The notes beneath the pieces are model-generated. The model was not told where the DNA came from, ran no database searches, and saw only the letters and a program-made list of their open reading frames with translations. Below, in pieces: positions 8,401 through 17,700 of a stretch of 57,200 nucleotides of DNA. The position numbers and the translations under genes are program-made. The stretch lies in IMG/VR virus record IMGVR_UViG_3300032331_001209, positions 1-57,200 of that record, one strand, 5' to 3'. Within the stretch, counting starts at the first letter, position 1, and each line of letters starts with the position of its first letter. The stretch comes from a virus.

Positions 8401-8935
8401 TCGTCGCGAAGCCCGCGTGGGTCTTGCCGTCACCGCCGCCCGTGTACACACCGTCGAGCACGTTGAACGTGGGGTCCGTGGCCGCGTCCACGCCCGTCCC
8501 CGAGATGCCCGCGCCCGTGGCGTTGACGGGTGCCCGGTAGTAGTAGGGGTAGACGGCGCGGGCGTCCGCCGCTGGGTTGCCCGTGAAAGGGAGGATGCCG
8601 TCCCAGAGCTTGAGGATGCCCCAGTCGGGCACGCCCGAGTTGGTGCTCCCGAGCCACGCGACACCCGAGCTCCCCACACCACCCATCGGAGGCGGGATGA
8701 GCGCGGCGAGGTCGTCGAGGGACACTTGGACGTTCATCCCCGTGTACCTGTCGTACAGGTCCACGGTCGAGATGGCCGTCGCCGGGTGCGCCCCCGAGGG
8801 GTTGTCAACGTGCGCCGCCAGAGAACTCGACGCTGGACCCACCTCGCCGGGAGTGAAGGACGAGGGGCTGACCGAGCCGGGAGAGGCGAGGCCACCGCCC
8901 GTGAGGATGCCGAGGGGGTCATTGGTACGGGGCAT
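5429..8935 (-). CDS. Large tail fibre / virion structural protein (1168 aa)
   Basis: This acidic, Gly/Thr/Pro/Val-rich protein has few lysines or cysteines, typical of beta-rich tail proteins. The N-terminus includes LAAHVDNPSGAHPATAIS and MNVQVSLDDLAALIPP, the hinge-like pattern common in tail fibres. A segment near 7750-8040 (APVTFTATA...SFALALNNLYFPALIAAL) looks like a copy of a small domain also found in the proteins at 8938, 14735 and 51185. The gene starts at ATG 8935, three bases after the previous stop, with AGGGAA upstream, so it is translated with the gene at 8938. Its exact place in the tail is not known. Confidence 0.75.
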   Translation of the reverse strand: MPRTNDPLGILTGGGLASPGSVSPSSFTPGEVGPASSSLAAHVDNPSGAHPATAISTVDLYDRYTGMNVQVSLDDLAALIPPPMGGVGSSGVAWLGSTNSGVPDWGILKLWDGILPFTGNPAADARAVYPYYYRAPVNATGAGISGTGVDAATDPTFNVLDGVYTGGGDGKTHAGFATISVGGSTIGFPSWNIMSAVADPAAVVSGIVSPADRGVLALVKWPSGENPQPSAAASVADVQNVVVAAVLLGKGILDNGCDGEPGGIFTEVSGGTRASAFITNNTNPAAPYQILVDLSGLPGGPAAPVTFTATAVAPTNAYEFQVLGSNILTSESFALALNNLYFPALIAALPTGGGTVKIIPVATGTVGNSISLLDLGTAPGDFTIVNGAGGTDAPASPYNFAGRAAGQYNLDEIHTGLSTTTGEDPFFNPAAGQVRLLTDPAAVTFSPATTLGGLPILGATDNAIGTATSLPGFSFSTGGGGTAGNFLAYRLPYLKDYSAASGLVYTPATEKSRFTSPIAPASVPFLDPAGDYDDFAADFWGFQLARYRHRFVLATGAAITRTDDSYALVHFKKEAYFENFAVNGVVPTNDQVYSVNLVKWTGVTPNYDVLQNLVEITTLPTASVASPVNRSEVIEDNSGMVTPTSVTLDVTYVNGGQLTFYSGIGYYVPIDRTTANDPNFGIDVLDLEVTNVFADSYRTHDVIPTGGTLAGDSRKYALNQNLAFLSLSPFSYEGTENPAAGGISSALPVFFGGLGEYRRQRIEFGYADVAGNSLDPFAPASPDPLRYTFSAAGNVLNSIRFSGDAVTPAFTTDAKARLFVRRLLDVDGTTGYPLPYSGGTGVPARGFTLANTTGKAVLFHSMREDNTAALVPYGNPDDVTRATLNAPKDVSERFLDEVYRYPVNWFPLGLPDNLQLQGPGLPSGPAPISVPVRPVNGDPNYPGWYFQGVNMVNLATVTVNELQVAGLPPRNPEYTEGLTSPFPSRGVLIYPQTNYAVGYAPAGLNYSVCVNDRAYNRAFDAGAGNAGASTVNFRLWGVDILDFQYTPPTAPGATGMAVMVKVPGLTTWMDAGRPDGAGPSKQDLALDGAGCLVTSATGTDTASQIHYTDITVNLSPAALFINGEGKCPVLVKIIIKVNVTGKALNFANVSATFATSLCRGLVGIDINP

Positions 8936-8937
8936 GG

Positions 8938-11900
8938 TCAGTTCCCTGCGGAGAGAAGGAGGTTCTTGGTACGAAACACCCCGACCACCGAGACAGGTGG
9001 GCCGATCAAGGGGTCTGCCACGGCCACCTTGTTGTCGGGGTCGAGGGCCGCGAAACGAGAGAACACCACGAGCACGAGCTCGCCGGGGCGGAACAAGAGG
9101 CTCGTCACGCCTGTGGAAGGCACACGGGCCAGCATGGTCGTGAAGGTCTTGTGCCTCACTGCCCCGGAGAGCGGCTGCGTCATCGCCGTCGGCTTGTAAC
9201 CGAGGTGGTTGGCGTAGTCGTAGAACGCCCGGAACTCGGCGTCGATGGCCGTCCCTCGACCCGCCACGGCGCTGCCAAGGGTCACGAGGTCCGACCCGTC
9301 CATCGGGACCATCGAGTGCAAGGTGAGCGACCCGGTGTCGGCGCTGAAGTCACTCACCGAGACCGTCGCCGTCGCCGCGAAGTACCACTCCTGCGGGAAC
9401 ACCAAGCCCACGTTGGGCGTAGGGATGGGGTCGAGGGGCACCGCGTAGGGGAAGGCGAGTTCTGCACTGCCCGCCCCCGTCTGGGCCGTCCAGAGATGGT
9501 TCGACACCGACAGGGGCTCCAGCACCAGCCCTTCCGGCAGGAGGCTCGTGGGCACCGCCCCTGTCTGGACGCCGCATGTCTGCGGCGCAGTCGTCTGGTA
9601 GTACACGTCGAGGCGGTACCCCGTGCCCGCGTCGGGAATCGGGTCTTGCGGGACGTAGTTCACCACCACGGGGACTTGGGCACCCGCCGCCGGGTTGCTG
9701 GTGATCTTCCGCTCCGAGCTCCCGAGAGTGACACTCACTGGAGGGTTGCCATCCACGGTGAGTCCCGTGAGCGTCTGGATGCGGCGCGGGGTTATCACGA
9801 TGCTGGCGAACATGCCGGTGGACCGGGTGACGAGGGTGTCCGTGATGCTGTTGGACTTCTGCTCCAGCAGCACCTCGCGGAACGGAACCCGGAACTTGGG
9901 CCGGGGCACCCACACCGGGTCCATCTCCGTCGGCCTCTGCGCCGCGTCGTACTGGACGATGGCCCCGCCGTCATACGGCGCGTAACCCGTGCCCGTGTCG
10001 GGGGTGAGCGCAGCACGGGGCGTGCGAGTGAGCCCCGCGCCCGTGGGGTAGGTGACCTCAAGCTCAAGGAAGACGCGCCGCCGCGAGCCGTTGCCCCCCG
10101 GTGCCACGTCCACCAACACGGTGCCCGAGCCCGGTACGTTCACGGTCTGGAGGTTGGCGTCGAGGGTCACGGTGACGACGTTCGTCCCTACCCCGGTCAC
10201 GCTGGAGAACTGCACCTCTTGGTTGACCGGGACGGTGCTGTGCCCGTCGTCGTGGTAGCTCACCAGTACGTCGGTCACGCGGGTGCCCACGGGCCAACTC
10301 CCTGCCACCGTGTTCGGTGCGGGTGCCACGGTCCAATCTTGGAGGGACGAGGTGAGGAGCGCCCCGAAGTCGAGGGCGATGGTGTCGCCCTCCGTCCAGC
10401 CCGTGAGTGAGGCATTGACGACCGTGAATCCCGTGGGGTACGGACCAGCGTTCGGGAGCACCTCAAACACCACCCGCTCGACGACGGGCTGTGACCCGAA
10501 GCGCCGCGCGATGTGGTCGAAGCCCCGGATGCGCTTGCCGAAGACGTTGGCGTTCGGGTCTCCGAAGCGGGCGACCTCGTCGCACACCATTGGGGTGGTG
10601 GACTGACCTCCCGAGCCGCTCCCGATGGTCCCCATGTCCGAGGCGTCCACCTGCCAAGTGAGGTTGGTGGCGTCGAGGAGAGACTGCGTCTGGGCCTTGA
10701 GCTCCGAGGCGTAGTCGTACCCCGGCGGGGTGACGTGGCGACGGAGGTCGAGGATGTCCACCGCACTGATGAGGTCGTGGAACAGACCGTCCGGGCGATC
10801 TGACTTGGTCGCCACGATGGCCACTGGACCCGCGCTGTCGAGGTGCGTGTTGTTGAACCCGAGGTGCGAGGCAGAAATGCCCCCGTTCACGTTCGTCGTC
10901 GGGTTGAACCCACCCGTGAGGGAGGCATCATTGCGTCGGAACACGAAGCAGACCGGGATCGCGTACACGAACCCGTCCGCCGTCCCGAGCGCCGTGGCCG
11001 CACCAGAACTCCCGTCCCCGGCGATGTACAGACCGTTGTCCACGAAGCCGTAGGCCGAGGCGTCCGAGTTGAGGTTGATGGTGCTACCGTCCGCAGGCAC
11101 GAACGGATAGCCCGCCACGGGAGCCCCTTGGGTGCCCTGCGCGAGGACGCTGATGTTGCTGAACCCGTCGGGCTGCGTTTTCGGGCTTACACCCAAGAGC
11201 ACGTCTCCGTAGACACGGAGACGGTACTGGACCTGCACCCGCTGGGTGCTCTCTTGGTTCAGCGCCGGGTCCACCAAGTTGTCCGCGAGGTCCACACCCG
11301 AGGGGGACTCCACGTTGCCGTGACGGTAGATGGTGTCCTGCGTCGGCTTGTTCGGACGGTCCGCGCCACCCGTGAGGTTCGGCCCCGACAGGACGATGGA
11401 GCCCAAGACCGCTTCCGCCCTCGCGAGGGTGACGCCGTTGCCCACGGCCCCGCCCGCCCCTGCCGTGATCTGCACGATGCTGGAACTGTGGGCGTTCGCC
11501 ACGGCGAAGTTCGGGTACAGCGCACTGGCATCGATTGCCGCCGCGAGGTTGATCCCCGTCACGTCCGCGTTCGCGCCGATCTGGAACTGGTTCGCCCCCG
11601 GCACACCCACGACCGCTGTGAAGGTCACGGTGGGGCCACCAATCGCGCCCGTGTTGAGGGTGACGGTGTCCCCCGCAGAAATCGAGAACGGGGCGTTGGC
11701 GATCTGGACATACCCGTAGGCGCGGGGCGACGGTGCCACCTGTGCGCGCCACACCTCCAAGAACACGAAGTCCGTGCGCTTGATGTCCGGGGGCAGACCC
11801 GAGGAAGGGTCTGCCGGGGGGAGCGTGATGAGGTTCTGTCCCGCCGTCGTGGTGTTGGTGTACTCGACCACCACGGGCATCCCCGCCACGTTGGCGAGGA

Positions 11901-12186
11901 GGCGGGAGAGGGCGAAGGTGTCAGCAGGAAACGCAGGGCTGAATCCGTAGTCCCCAAGCGCCGAGGTGATCCCCTGCCTACGGATGAACCCCGAGGGGAG
12001 CACCGAGCCCGAGAGAAGCACCCGGTTGTACTCGCTGGCGTCCTGCGAGAGGTTGAGCTCCGCGTCGAGGATCGGACGCCCCGCTTGGTACACCACCGCG
12101 TCCCACGAGTAATCGGCGGGCGTCAAGTCGCGGGATACCGACGAAGGGACGGCGGGGAGATTGAGATAGCGGTTGAATAGGGGCAT
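8938..12186 (-). CDS. Large tail/baseplate structural protein, paralogue of the gene at 51185 (1082 aa)
   Basis: The N-terminus carries YSWDAVVYQAGRPILDAELNL, then KRTDFVFLEVW, QRVQVQYRLRV, GFVYAIPVCFVFRRN and VDILDLRRHV. The same blocks in the same order occur in the 1819-residue protein at 51185. Between them, at about 11390-11680, sits an extra small domain (AGDTVTLNTGAI, FQIGANADVTGINLAAAIDAS) that also occurs elsewhere in the tail block. Composition is beta-rich with no enzyme motif. A strong late-type motif lies upstream at 12211-12233. It is probably a trimeric fibre or baseplate-attached component. Confidence 0.75.
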   Translation of the reverse strand: MPLFNRYLNLPAVPSSVSRDLTPADYSWDAVVYQAGRPILDAELNLSQDASEYNRVLLSGSVLPSGFIRRQGITSALGDYGFSPAFPADTFALSRLLANVAGMPVVVEYTNTTTAGQNLITLPPADPSSGLPPDIKRTDFVFLEVWRAQVAPSPRAYGYVQIANAPFSISAGDTVTLNTGAIGGPTVTFTAVVGVPGANQFQIGANADVTGINLAAAIDASALYPNFAVANAHSSSIVQITAGAGGAVGNGVTLARAEAVLGSIVLSGPNLTGGADRPNKPTQDTIYRHGNVESPSGVDLADNLVDPALNQESTQRVQVQYRLRVYGDVLLGVSPKTQPDGFSNISVLAQGTQGAPVAGYPFVPADGSTINLNSDASAYGFVDNGLYIAGDGSSGAATALGTADGFVYAIPVCFVFRRNDASLTGGFNPTTNVNGGISASHLGFNNTHLDSAGPVAIVATKSDRPDGLFHDLISAVDILDLRRHVTPPGYDYASELKAQTQSLLDATNLTWQVDASDMGTIGSGSGGQSTTPMVCDEVARFGDPNANVFGKRIRGFDHIARRFGSQPVVERVVFEVLPNAGPYPTGFTVVNASLTGWTEGDTIALDFGALLTSSLQDWTVAPAPNTVAGSWPVGTRVTDVLVSYHDDGHSTVPVNQEVQFSSVTGVGTNVVTVTLDANLQTVNVPGSGTVLVDVAPGGNGSRRRVFLELEVTYPTGAGLTRTPRAALTPDTGTGYAPYDGGAIVQYDAAQRPTEMDPVWVPRPKFRVPFREVLLEQKSNSITDTLVTRSTGMFASIVITPRRIQTLTGLTVDGNPPVSVTLGSSERKITSNPAAGAQVPVVVNYVPQDPIPDAGTGYRLDVYYQTTAPQTCGVQTGAVPTSLLPEGLVLEPLSVSNHLWTAQTGAGSAELAFPYAVPLDPIPTPNVGLVFPQEWYFAATATVSVSDFSADTGSLTLHSMVPMDGSDLVTLGSAVAGRGTAIDAEFRAFYDYANHLGYKPTAMTQPLSGAVRHKTFTTMLARVPSTGVTSLLFRPGELVLVVFSRFAALDPDNKVAVADPLIGPPVSVVGVFRTKNLLLSAGN

Positions 12187-12210
12187 TTCTCGTCGCCTTC
12201 GCCTAGCCGG

Positions 12211-12233
12211 GGGGGATAGGCTTTCTAGCCGTC
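12211..12233 (-). promoter_or_regulatory. Late-type promoter motif (CTA-N6-CTATC)
   Basis: The minus strand contains GGCTAGAAAGCCTATCCCCC in the gap between the PhoH stop and the start at 12186. It matches the recurrent element; GGCT/AGCC could also pair in a small hairpin. Confidence 0.55.
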
Positions 12234-12240
12234 CACGACA

Positions 12241-13575
12241 CTACATCAGCTTCGCCGCGAGGTCCGCGAGCGGGCTACGGACACCCTCCCCGAGGTAGAC
12301 GGCCCCCGCGAGGGGGCTCTCCCGAGTGGCTTTGGCGGCATGGACCAACCCGTTGCTGAAAGCGTCCAAGAACGGGTCGTCGATCTGCGAGGGGTCACCG
12401 CACAGCACCACCTTGGTGCCCGTCGCGGCACGACTCACCACGGTCTTGACCTCGTGGGGCGTGGCATTCTGAATCTCGTCGAAGAGCATGAACGCGCGGG
12501 GGATCGACCGCCCACGGATCGAGTGCATGGGTTGGATTTCCACCTGCCCCGACTGCACCAGTTGCTCCCAGTTCTTCTCCTTGACGCCCTTGCGGGCGTT
12601 GTCCTTCTTGTCCGTGGCGAACAGTTGGTCGAGGTTGTCGAAGAAGGACATCATCCACGGGTGGAGCTTCTCGGCCTCGCTCCCCGGGAGAAATCCAAGA
12701 TCGCGCCCCATCGGCACCACGGGCTTGGACAGGATGATCTTGTCGTACTGGCGGTCTAGCTGGGAGACCCCCGCCATGAGAGCCATGAGCGTTTTGCCCG
12801 TGCCCGCTGCGCCGAGCAGCACCACCAAGCTGACCTTGGGGTCCATGAGCAGGTCGAGGGCCATGCGCTGCCCGTCGTTCCGGGCGTCGAACTTCAACCG
12901 CCACTTCCCGATGGTACGAAGGGCCGAGCCCGTCCAGCGGAACAGGCGGTGAGACCCGTCCACTTCCGAGAACTTGATGAACTCGTTGGGCCGCACCCCG
13001 GCGAGGTTCACTCCGTCGATTACATCCGGCGGGTCGGCTCCGTAGAAGGGCTGAAGAGCATCCGGGTCCGTGAGCACCCGCTCATGGACGCCCGAGGGAA
13101 CGTCGTTCGGGTCCACCCGGTCTTTCCGGTAGTCCTCTGCCTTCACCCCCTTGGCAGCAGCGAGGATGCGGAGGTTCACGTCCTTGGTGACCAGCACCAC
13201 CACCTTGTCCTTGAACCGCTCTTGGAGGACGAGGGCGCTCCCGAGGATGAGCAAGTCCATCTTGCGAGACAAGGTGGTGTTTTGCAGGCTCTCGAAGTGC
13301 TCGTCCTGCCCGACGACGTAGAACGTGCTCCCGGTCTTGGCCTCCGCGATGCCATCCGGGCTGTTCACGTCACCCTGCGCGATGATGCTGGCGATGCGGC
13401 GAGACGCCACGCGGGCCGAGCTCGCTACCTCCCGGCGCTGACTCACCTTGAGGTCGTCGAGCTCCATCACCACGAAGATTGGGATGGCGACGGAGGTGTC
13501 GCGGAACGCTCGTAGTGACTCTGGGTCGTGGACGAGGACGGACGTGTCGAGGACGTATAGCTTGTTGTTCTTCAC
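12241..13575 (-). CDS. phoH: PIN-PhoH family ATPase
   Basis: This 444-residue protein has two domains. Residues 1-150 form a PIN ribonuclease domain: YVLDTSVLVHD with D10, VVMELDDLK with E39, and VTKDVNLRILA with D132. Residues 230-440 are a PhoH ATPase with Walker A GAAGTGKT (255-262), ILSKPVVPMGRDLGFLPG (281-298), Walker B LFDEIQN (364-370) and LCGDPSQID (391-399). Full-length bacterial PIN-PhoH proteins have this layout and couple RNA unwinding to cleavage. It sits between two tail genes rather than in the replication block. GGAG lies a few bases before the ATG. Many phages carry PhoH, with an uncertain role in infection. Confidence 0.93.
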   Translation of the reverse strand: MKNNKLYVLDTSVLVHDPESLRAFRDTSVAIPIFVVMELDDLKVSQRREVASSARVASRRIASIIAQGDVNSPDGIAEAKTGSTFYVVGQDEHFESLQNTTLSRKMDLLILGSALVLQERFKDKVVVLVTKDVNLRILAAAKGVKAEDYRKDRVDPNDVPSGVHERVLTDPDALQPFYGADPPDVIDGVNLAGVRPNEFIKFSEVDGSHRLFRWTGSALRTIGKWRLKFDARNDGQRMALDLLMDPKVSLVVLLGAAGTGKTLMALMAGVSQLDRQYDKIILSKPVVPMGRDLGFLPGSEAEKLHPWMMSFFDNLDQLFATDKKDNARKGVKEKNWEQLVQSGQVEIQPMHSIRGRSIPRAFMLFDEIQNATPHEVKTVVSRAATGTKVVLCGDPSQIDDPFLDAFSNGLVHAAKATRESPLAGAVYLGEGVRSPLADLAAKLM

Positions 13576-13618
13576 ATGGCTCCCGAGCGTTTGAGGGTGT
13601 GGGAAGAGACCCTCAAGC

Positions 13619-14278
13619 TCACGTCGTGAGCCTCCATGTGATCGTGAGCAGCGAGTTCGCGGGCTTTCCCACGATTTGAAAGGTCGTGTAGTTCGCCAAG
13701 ATGTCCAGCGGTGCAGCGGGGGCCGGGTTGAGGGGGATCGTCGGATCGTAGGTCGGGAATACCGCCGGGACCGGGTTGGTCACCAGCGGGTTCGTGGACC
13801 CGGCGCGGATGAGCCCCATCTCGTTGAGCGGACCCACAGCCTCGCTGGCCCCGAATGTCGCCGTGAAGTCCACCACGTTCGTCGGGTAGCTAACCGCCGC
13901 ACCCGTAGAGCTACGGAACTGCGGCGGCGAGAACGGCTTACGGGCGAGCTCGCTGTTGAGCCGCCGTTGCCGGGGGTCGGGCGCGTCCGGGTTGAGCAGC
14001 GGTCCCGTGGCTCCCGTGCCCACGGCGAGCATCGTCAGCCCGCCTTGGTACAGGGGGGTGGGAGACGCGCCCGACGCGAGGAGAATCGCGACGAGGATGC
14101 CACCGTCCAGCGTGACGATGTTCGACTTCTCGCGGTGGTCCAGCACCTCGCCCGTGTCGGCGTCCGTGAGCTCGATGATGTACGTCCCGCGAAGGGAAAT
14201 CACTCCGTCCGTGTGGCCGAAGCTGAAGCCCGACTTGAGGGCCTCCCGGGGCGTGTTGAAATTGTCCTCGTGACGCAT
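13619..14278 (-). CDS. Putative tail structural protein (219 aa)
   Basis: ATG 14278 is preferred because AGAGG lies five bases upstream; a GTG at 14284 is an alternative. The protein reads MRHEDNFNTPREALKSGFSF, then YIIELTDADTGEVLDHREKSN and GGLTMLAVGTGATGP, ending in YTTFQIVGKPANSLLTITWRL. The pattern (an early beta strand, a flexible Gly/Pro core, an LNEMGL motif and a closing strand) is typical of phage tail-associated proteins. The gene has its own late-type promoter and precedes phoH by about 40 bases. No named family was recognised. Confidence 0.65.
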   Translation of the reverse strand: MRHEDNFNTPREALKSGFSFGHTDGVISLRGTYIIELTDADTGEVLDHREKSNIVTLDGGILVAILLASGASPTPLYQGGLTMLAVGTGATGPLLNPDAPDPRQRRLNSELARKPFSPPQFRSSTGAAVSYPTNVVDFTATFGASEAVGPLNEMGLIRAGSTNPLVTNPVPAVFPTYDPTIPLNPAPAAPLDILANYTTFQIVGKPANSLLTITWRLTT

Positions 14279-14291
14279 ACCCACCTCTGGT

Positions 14292-14314
14292 TATAGGCGG
14301 GATACGCTACCGGG
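14292..14314 (-). promoter_or_regulatory. Late-type promoter motif (GTA-N6-CTATA)
   Basis: The minus strand contains GCGTATCCCGCCTATAACC, ending about 14 bases before the ATG at 14278. It is a CTATA variant of the recurrent element. Confidence 0.5.
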
Positions 14315-14324
14315 GGAGCGCCCG

Positions 14325-14696
14325 TCACCTTGGGGTCATGCCACTGGGAACTTCCCAGCCTCGCACGAAGTCCTCCCAGTAACCGGGTTGCCACCGAGCG
14401 ATGTAAGGCAGAGCTTTCGTGACGAGCTCCTTCCGTGCGTCCGCCTCTGAGGCAAACAGAACGGGGGTGTCGTCTCTCGAAAAATCCATCGAGTGCTTCC
14501 AGCCATCCCCCGTCCAGAGAGTCTCCCCCTTCCGAGTGACCAGCTTGATCGCGTAGGTGCGGTCAGCCTTCGACCACAGGGAGACGCTGGGGTTGGTCGT
14601 GACTGCCGCCGTCTTGAGGAGGGGTAGGAGATGTGGACGGAGAGCCGGATTGGCATGGGCCAACCGGATGACCTTGGATCGAAGATTGTCGCTCAC
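14325..14696 (-). CDS. Leader-bearing protein of unknown function (123 aa)
   Basis: Starting at GTG 14696 with GAGG five bases upstream, it opens with LRSKVIRLAHANPALR then HLLPLLKTAAV, the shared leader. The remaining ~85 residues (AIKLVTRKGETLWTGDGWKH, RKELVTKALPYIARWQPGYW) are unrecognised. It lies in the tail operon with a late-type promoter at 14714-14736 and another late promoter immediately downstream, so it is a self-contained late cassette. Packaging with the virion is inferred from the leader. Confidence 0.8.
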   Translation of the reverse strand: MSDNLRSKVIRLAHANPALRPHLLPLLKTAAVTTNPSVSLWSKADRTYAIKLVTRKGETLWTGDGWKHSMDFSRDDTPVLFASEADARKELVTKALPYIARWQPGYWEDFVRGWEVPSGMTPR

Positions 14697-14713
14697 GGTG
14701 CCTCAATGGCGTG

Positions 14714-14736
14714 AGGGGATAGACCATCTAGCGGTC
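14714..14736 (-). promoter_or_regulatory. Late-type promoter motif (CTA-N6-CTATC)
   Basis: The minus strand contains GACCGCTAGATGGTCTATCC between the stop of the 1887-residue gene and the GTG at 14696. It is one of the best matches to the recurrent element. Confidence 0.6.
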
Positions 14737-17700
14737 AGCCCCACACCTGTTGCTGGCTCCCGTCCACCCAGACGGTGACCACTCCCGGTGCCGCGCCCGT
14801 TCGCAGGACGAAGAGGGTCTCGCGGAAAGCGGTCCCGTTGTCGGTGCCGCGCACCACGCCCTCCGAGGGACCGACGGCGTAGAGCATCCGAGGTTCGGCA
14901 GTCGTCGTCGGAGACACCTGTCCCGAGAACGGCGCGACCACGCCCGTGACCGGGTTGGTGAACGAGTAGGTGCCGAGCACGCCGCCGTTGAAACCGTTGC
15001 CCGACGCGAACAGGGCGTAGCGGTAGGAGCCGGGACGGACGCCCACGGGAGGGCGGATCATCCCCGAGTAGTTGTCGTTGAGGTAGCTGCCCGCGAAGGT
15101 GAACTCCGTCGTGCCCCACGTCCCGTCCGGGCCGGGGCCACCCTCGCAGTAGGCCGAGAGACGCCCGCTCTGCCCGCCGTTCCCGATCTGGAAGAACTCC
15201 AAGCGTTCGTACAGGTACTCCGGGTCGTCGTCGAAGCGGCGCACGAGGTACTGGTCTCGGAAGCCGTAGTCGGGGTCGAGCGGGACGGCAGTCCCCACCG
15301 GGGCGGGGAGGGCTGGCGTCGGGCCACCGTCTCCCGAGGCCGTCGAGGCGATGTCCGTGGGGATCGTCAGCGTGGGGGTCGTGGTGCCCGTCTGGGACTG
15401 CTGGAACGTCGGCGTCCCCTCGTTCAGAATCGTCTGCGACTCTGGGAACGGTTGCGTCTGGAGGTAGGTGTTGGTGACGGGCCGCGCCGGGGCGAACACC
15501 ACGTTCACCGGGTGGTTCCGGGTCGGCAGGGCCACCGAGAGCGTGATCTCTTGGCTGTCCTTGTTGAACCGCCAGAGGTTCTGCGGGAGGGTCACACCGT
15601 CCACACGCACGGCGAACACCCGGTCCGCGAAGATGTGGCACGGTCGGAGCGACACCCGGAACAGGGTGACGCTGGACACCACCACTTCTTGAGGCGTCGT
15701 GTCCTTGAGGTAGTCCCCCGAGGTGATGACGTTCCAGCGGTTGAGGACCATCCCCTGCGGCGCGCTGTAGTCCACCGAGGTGTTGGTGAACACCCGGTAC
15801 CGCACGTCGTCCCACGTCGAGAGCACCGAGCCCGAGGGATTGAGGGCACCGAAGCGTGCCGCCCCAAACTTCTCCGTGGGGGTCACCCTCGGGAGCTTGG
15901 GATACTCCAGCCGCACCCACCCGGCACTTGGGTCCATTGACTGCGTGGCGAAGTCCCCCGTGTACCCGGGAGGAGCCGTGAGGTCGGGACGGATGAGCGC
16001 CGCGCCGAAGGTCGGGTCGAGGAACACCCGCACCCAGCACCGGGCCGTCCAGTCCATCGAGGTGATAGTCGAGGCGGGGTCGCTGTTCGGGACGTTCATC
16101 CCGTCCGTGCGAGGCAGCACCCAGTTGTCGATGTCTCCCTCGTCGCCCCCGGCGTGAAGGCCCATCGTGCGGTAGAGGTCGGGAATCCCCTCGTCGGTGC
16201 CGCCGTAGCAGACGCTCCGAAGAGAGGCGTTGAACGTCCCGCCTGCCGGGGCGTCGTAGAGAACTTCGACTTGGCCCCCGCCGCCACCGAAGGCGGTGAC
16301 GAGCACCGTGGCTTGGAGCGTCCCCTCGATGAACAGGTCAATCGTGCCCGCCGCCACGTTGTGGACGAGTCGGTAGGTCCGAGCCTCACCATCCTCCCAC
16401 GGGATTGTTACGACGACGACTGCGCCTCCGTTGGGGGCAGGAGAGAGGACAACACCCGTGGCCCGGAAGTCGAGGTACACGGCGTTGCCGCCGAAGGTGC
16501 CAGCGAAGGCGAAGCCACACCGCCCAGACCCATCGAAGGTGTAGCTCGTGATGGCGACGCGGAACTCCAAGAACCGCCCGACGCACGGTGAGTAGTGGGG
16601 CACCAGCGTGCGTTGGAACGACCAAGCGTTCGCCCCGTCCCCCACGAGGAGCATCTCCGGGCCGTTCGGGAAGGCGTTCCCCGCGCTGCCACTCCACCCC
16701 TGTTGGTAGTACGGGATGGAGCCCACCAAGGATACCGTGTCGAGGCGGTAGATGAGCTTCCCGAGGACGCCACGGTCTTGGTACCGAAGGGTCGCCACTC
16801 GCGCCTCGCGGTGCGTGTCCCGAAGCACGAGGGTCGCACCTCCCACGCCCGCTGTGTCTCGCTCCACGGCGAACTTGCCGTCGAGCGCGGAGACGCGCCG
16901 CCCATTGAGGAACGGGTCCGTGTACCCGTAGCCGTAGGAAGTGCCGAGCCCTGCATCCGCCGGGGTGCTGGTGATCGCTACGGTGTCTCCCGATGCCCGG
17001 GTGTCTCCGAAGGGCGTGGCGAGGTACCAATCCCCGTACTCCGGGTCCGTGGCCGTCCCCGTGAAGCCCGAGGGCACCAAGCGTCCGCCGCTGACCGACG
17101 TGACCGTGATGTTGCCACCGGGAGAACCACTGGCGTTCGTCGCAAGAGTGACGATGGACGCCGCGCTCGTGGCCGACAGGTAGTTGGGGGCGAGGATGCT
17201 GGCGTTGATCGCCGCTGCCAAGTTCTCGGTGGTCTCGGCCACCGACGCCCCGATGGCGAAGTTGGTCCCCGCCGTGAGCGTGACCACCGGGCCAAACAAC
17301 GGTGCCGCCGAGGCGTCGATGGTGACGGTGTCCCCGGGAAGGGGCACGGAGACCCTCACCGTGGCCTTGGCCCACTGGGCGTCCACCACCGTCCCGCGAG
17401 AGTAGGTGTACGCGCCGTCGGGCTGGCTCGCCCCACGGACGAAGTCCCACACGGTCCCGTTGACCGCCGCCCGGTCGATGCTCCCCCATACCATGCGGCC
17501 ATAGCCCTCTGGGAGGATGTCCGGGCCGAGGTAGGCGGGGGAGGCCACGATGCTCGTCCCTACCGAGGTGGTCGAGCCGGATTTGCCGCCGAAGACCACG
17601 GAGACTGACTGACTGCGGGTGTTCGCGTACATGCGCCACGTCGAGAGACCCGTGTCCCAAGCCGTGTCGAAGTAGAGGGTCACGTCCCGGTTGCCGAGCA

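Noticed and set aside
6356-9199. A 947-codon open frame on the plus strand opposite the tail genes
   Set aside because: It is antisense to two well-supported tail proteins. Its product is an Arg/Val/Gly/Glu-rich string without folded-protein character, as expected from high-GC codon bias on the other strand.
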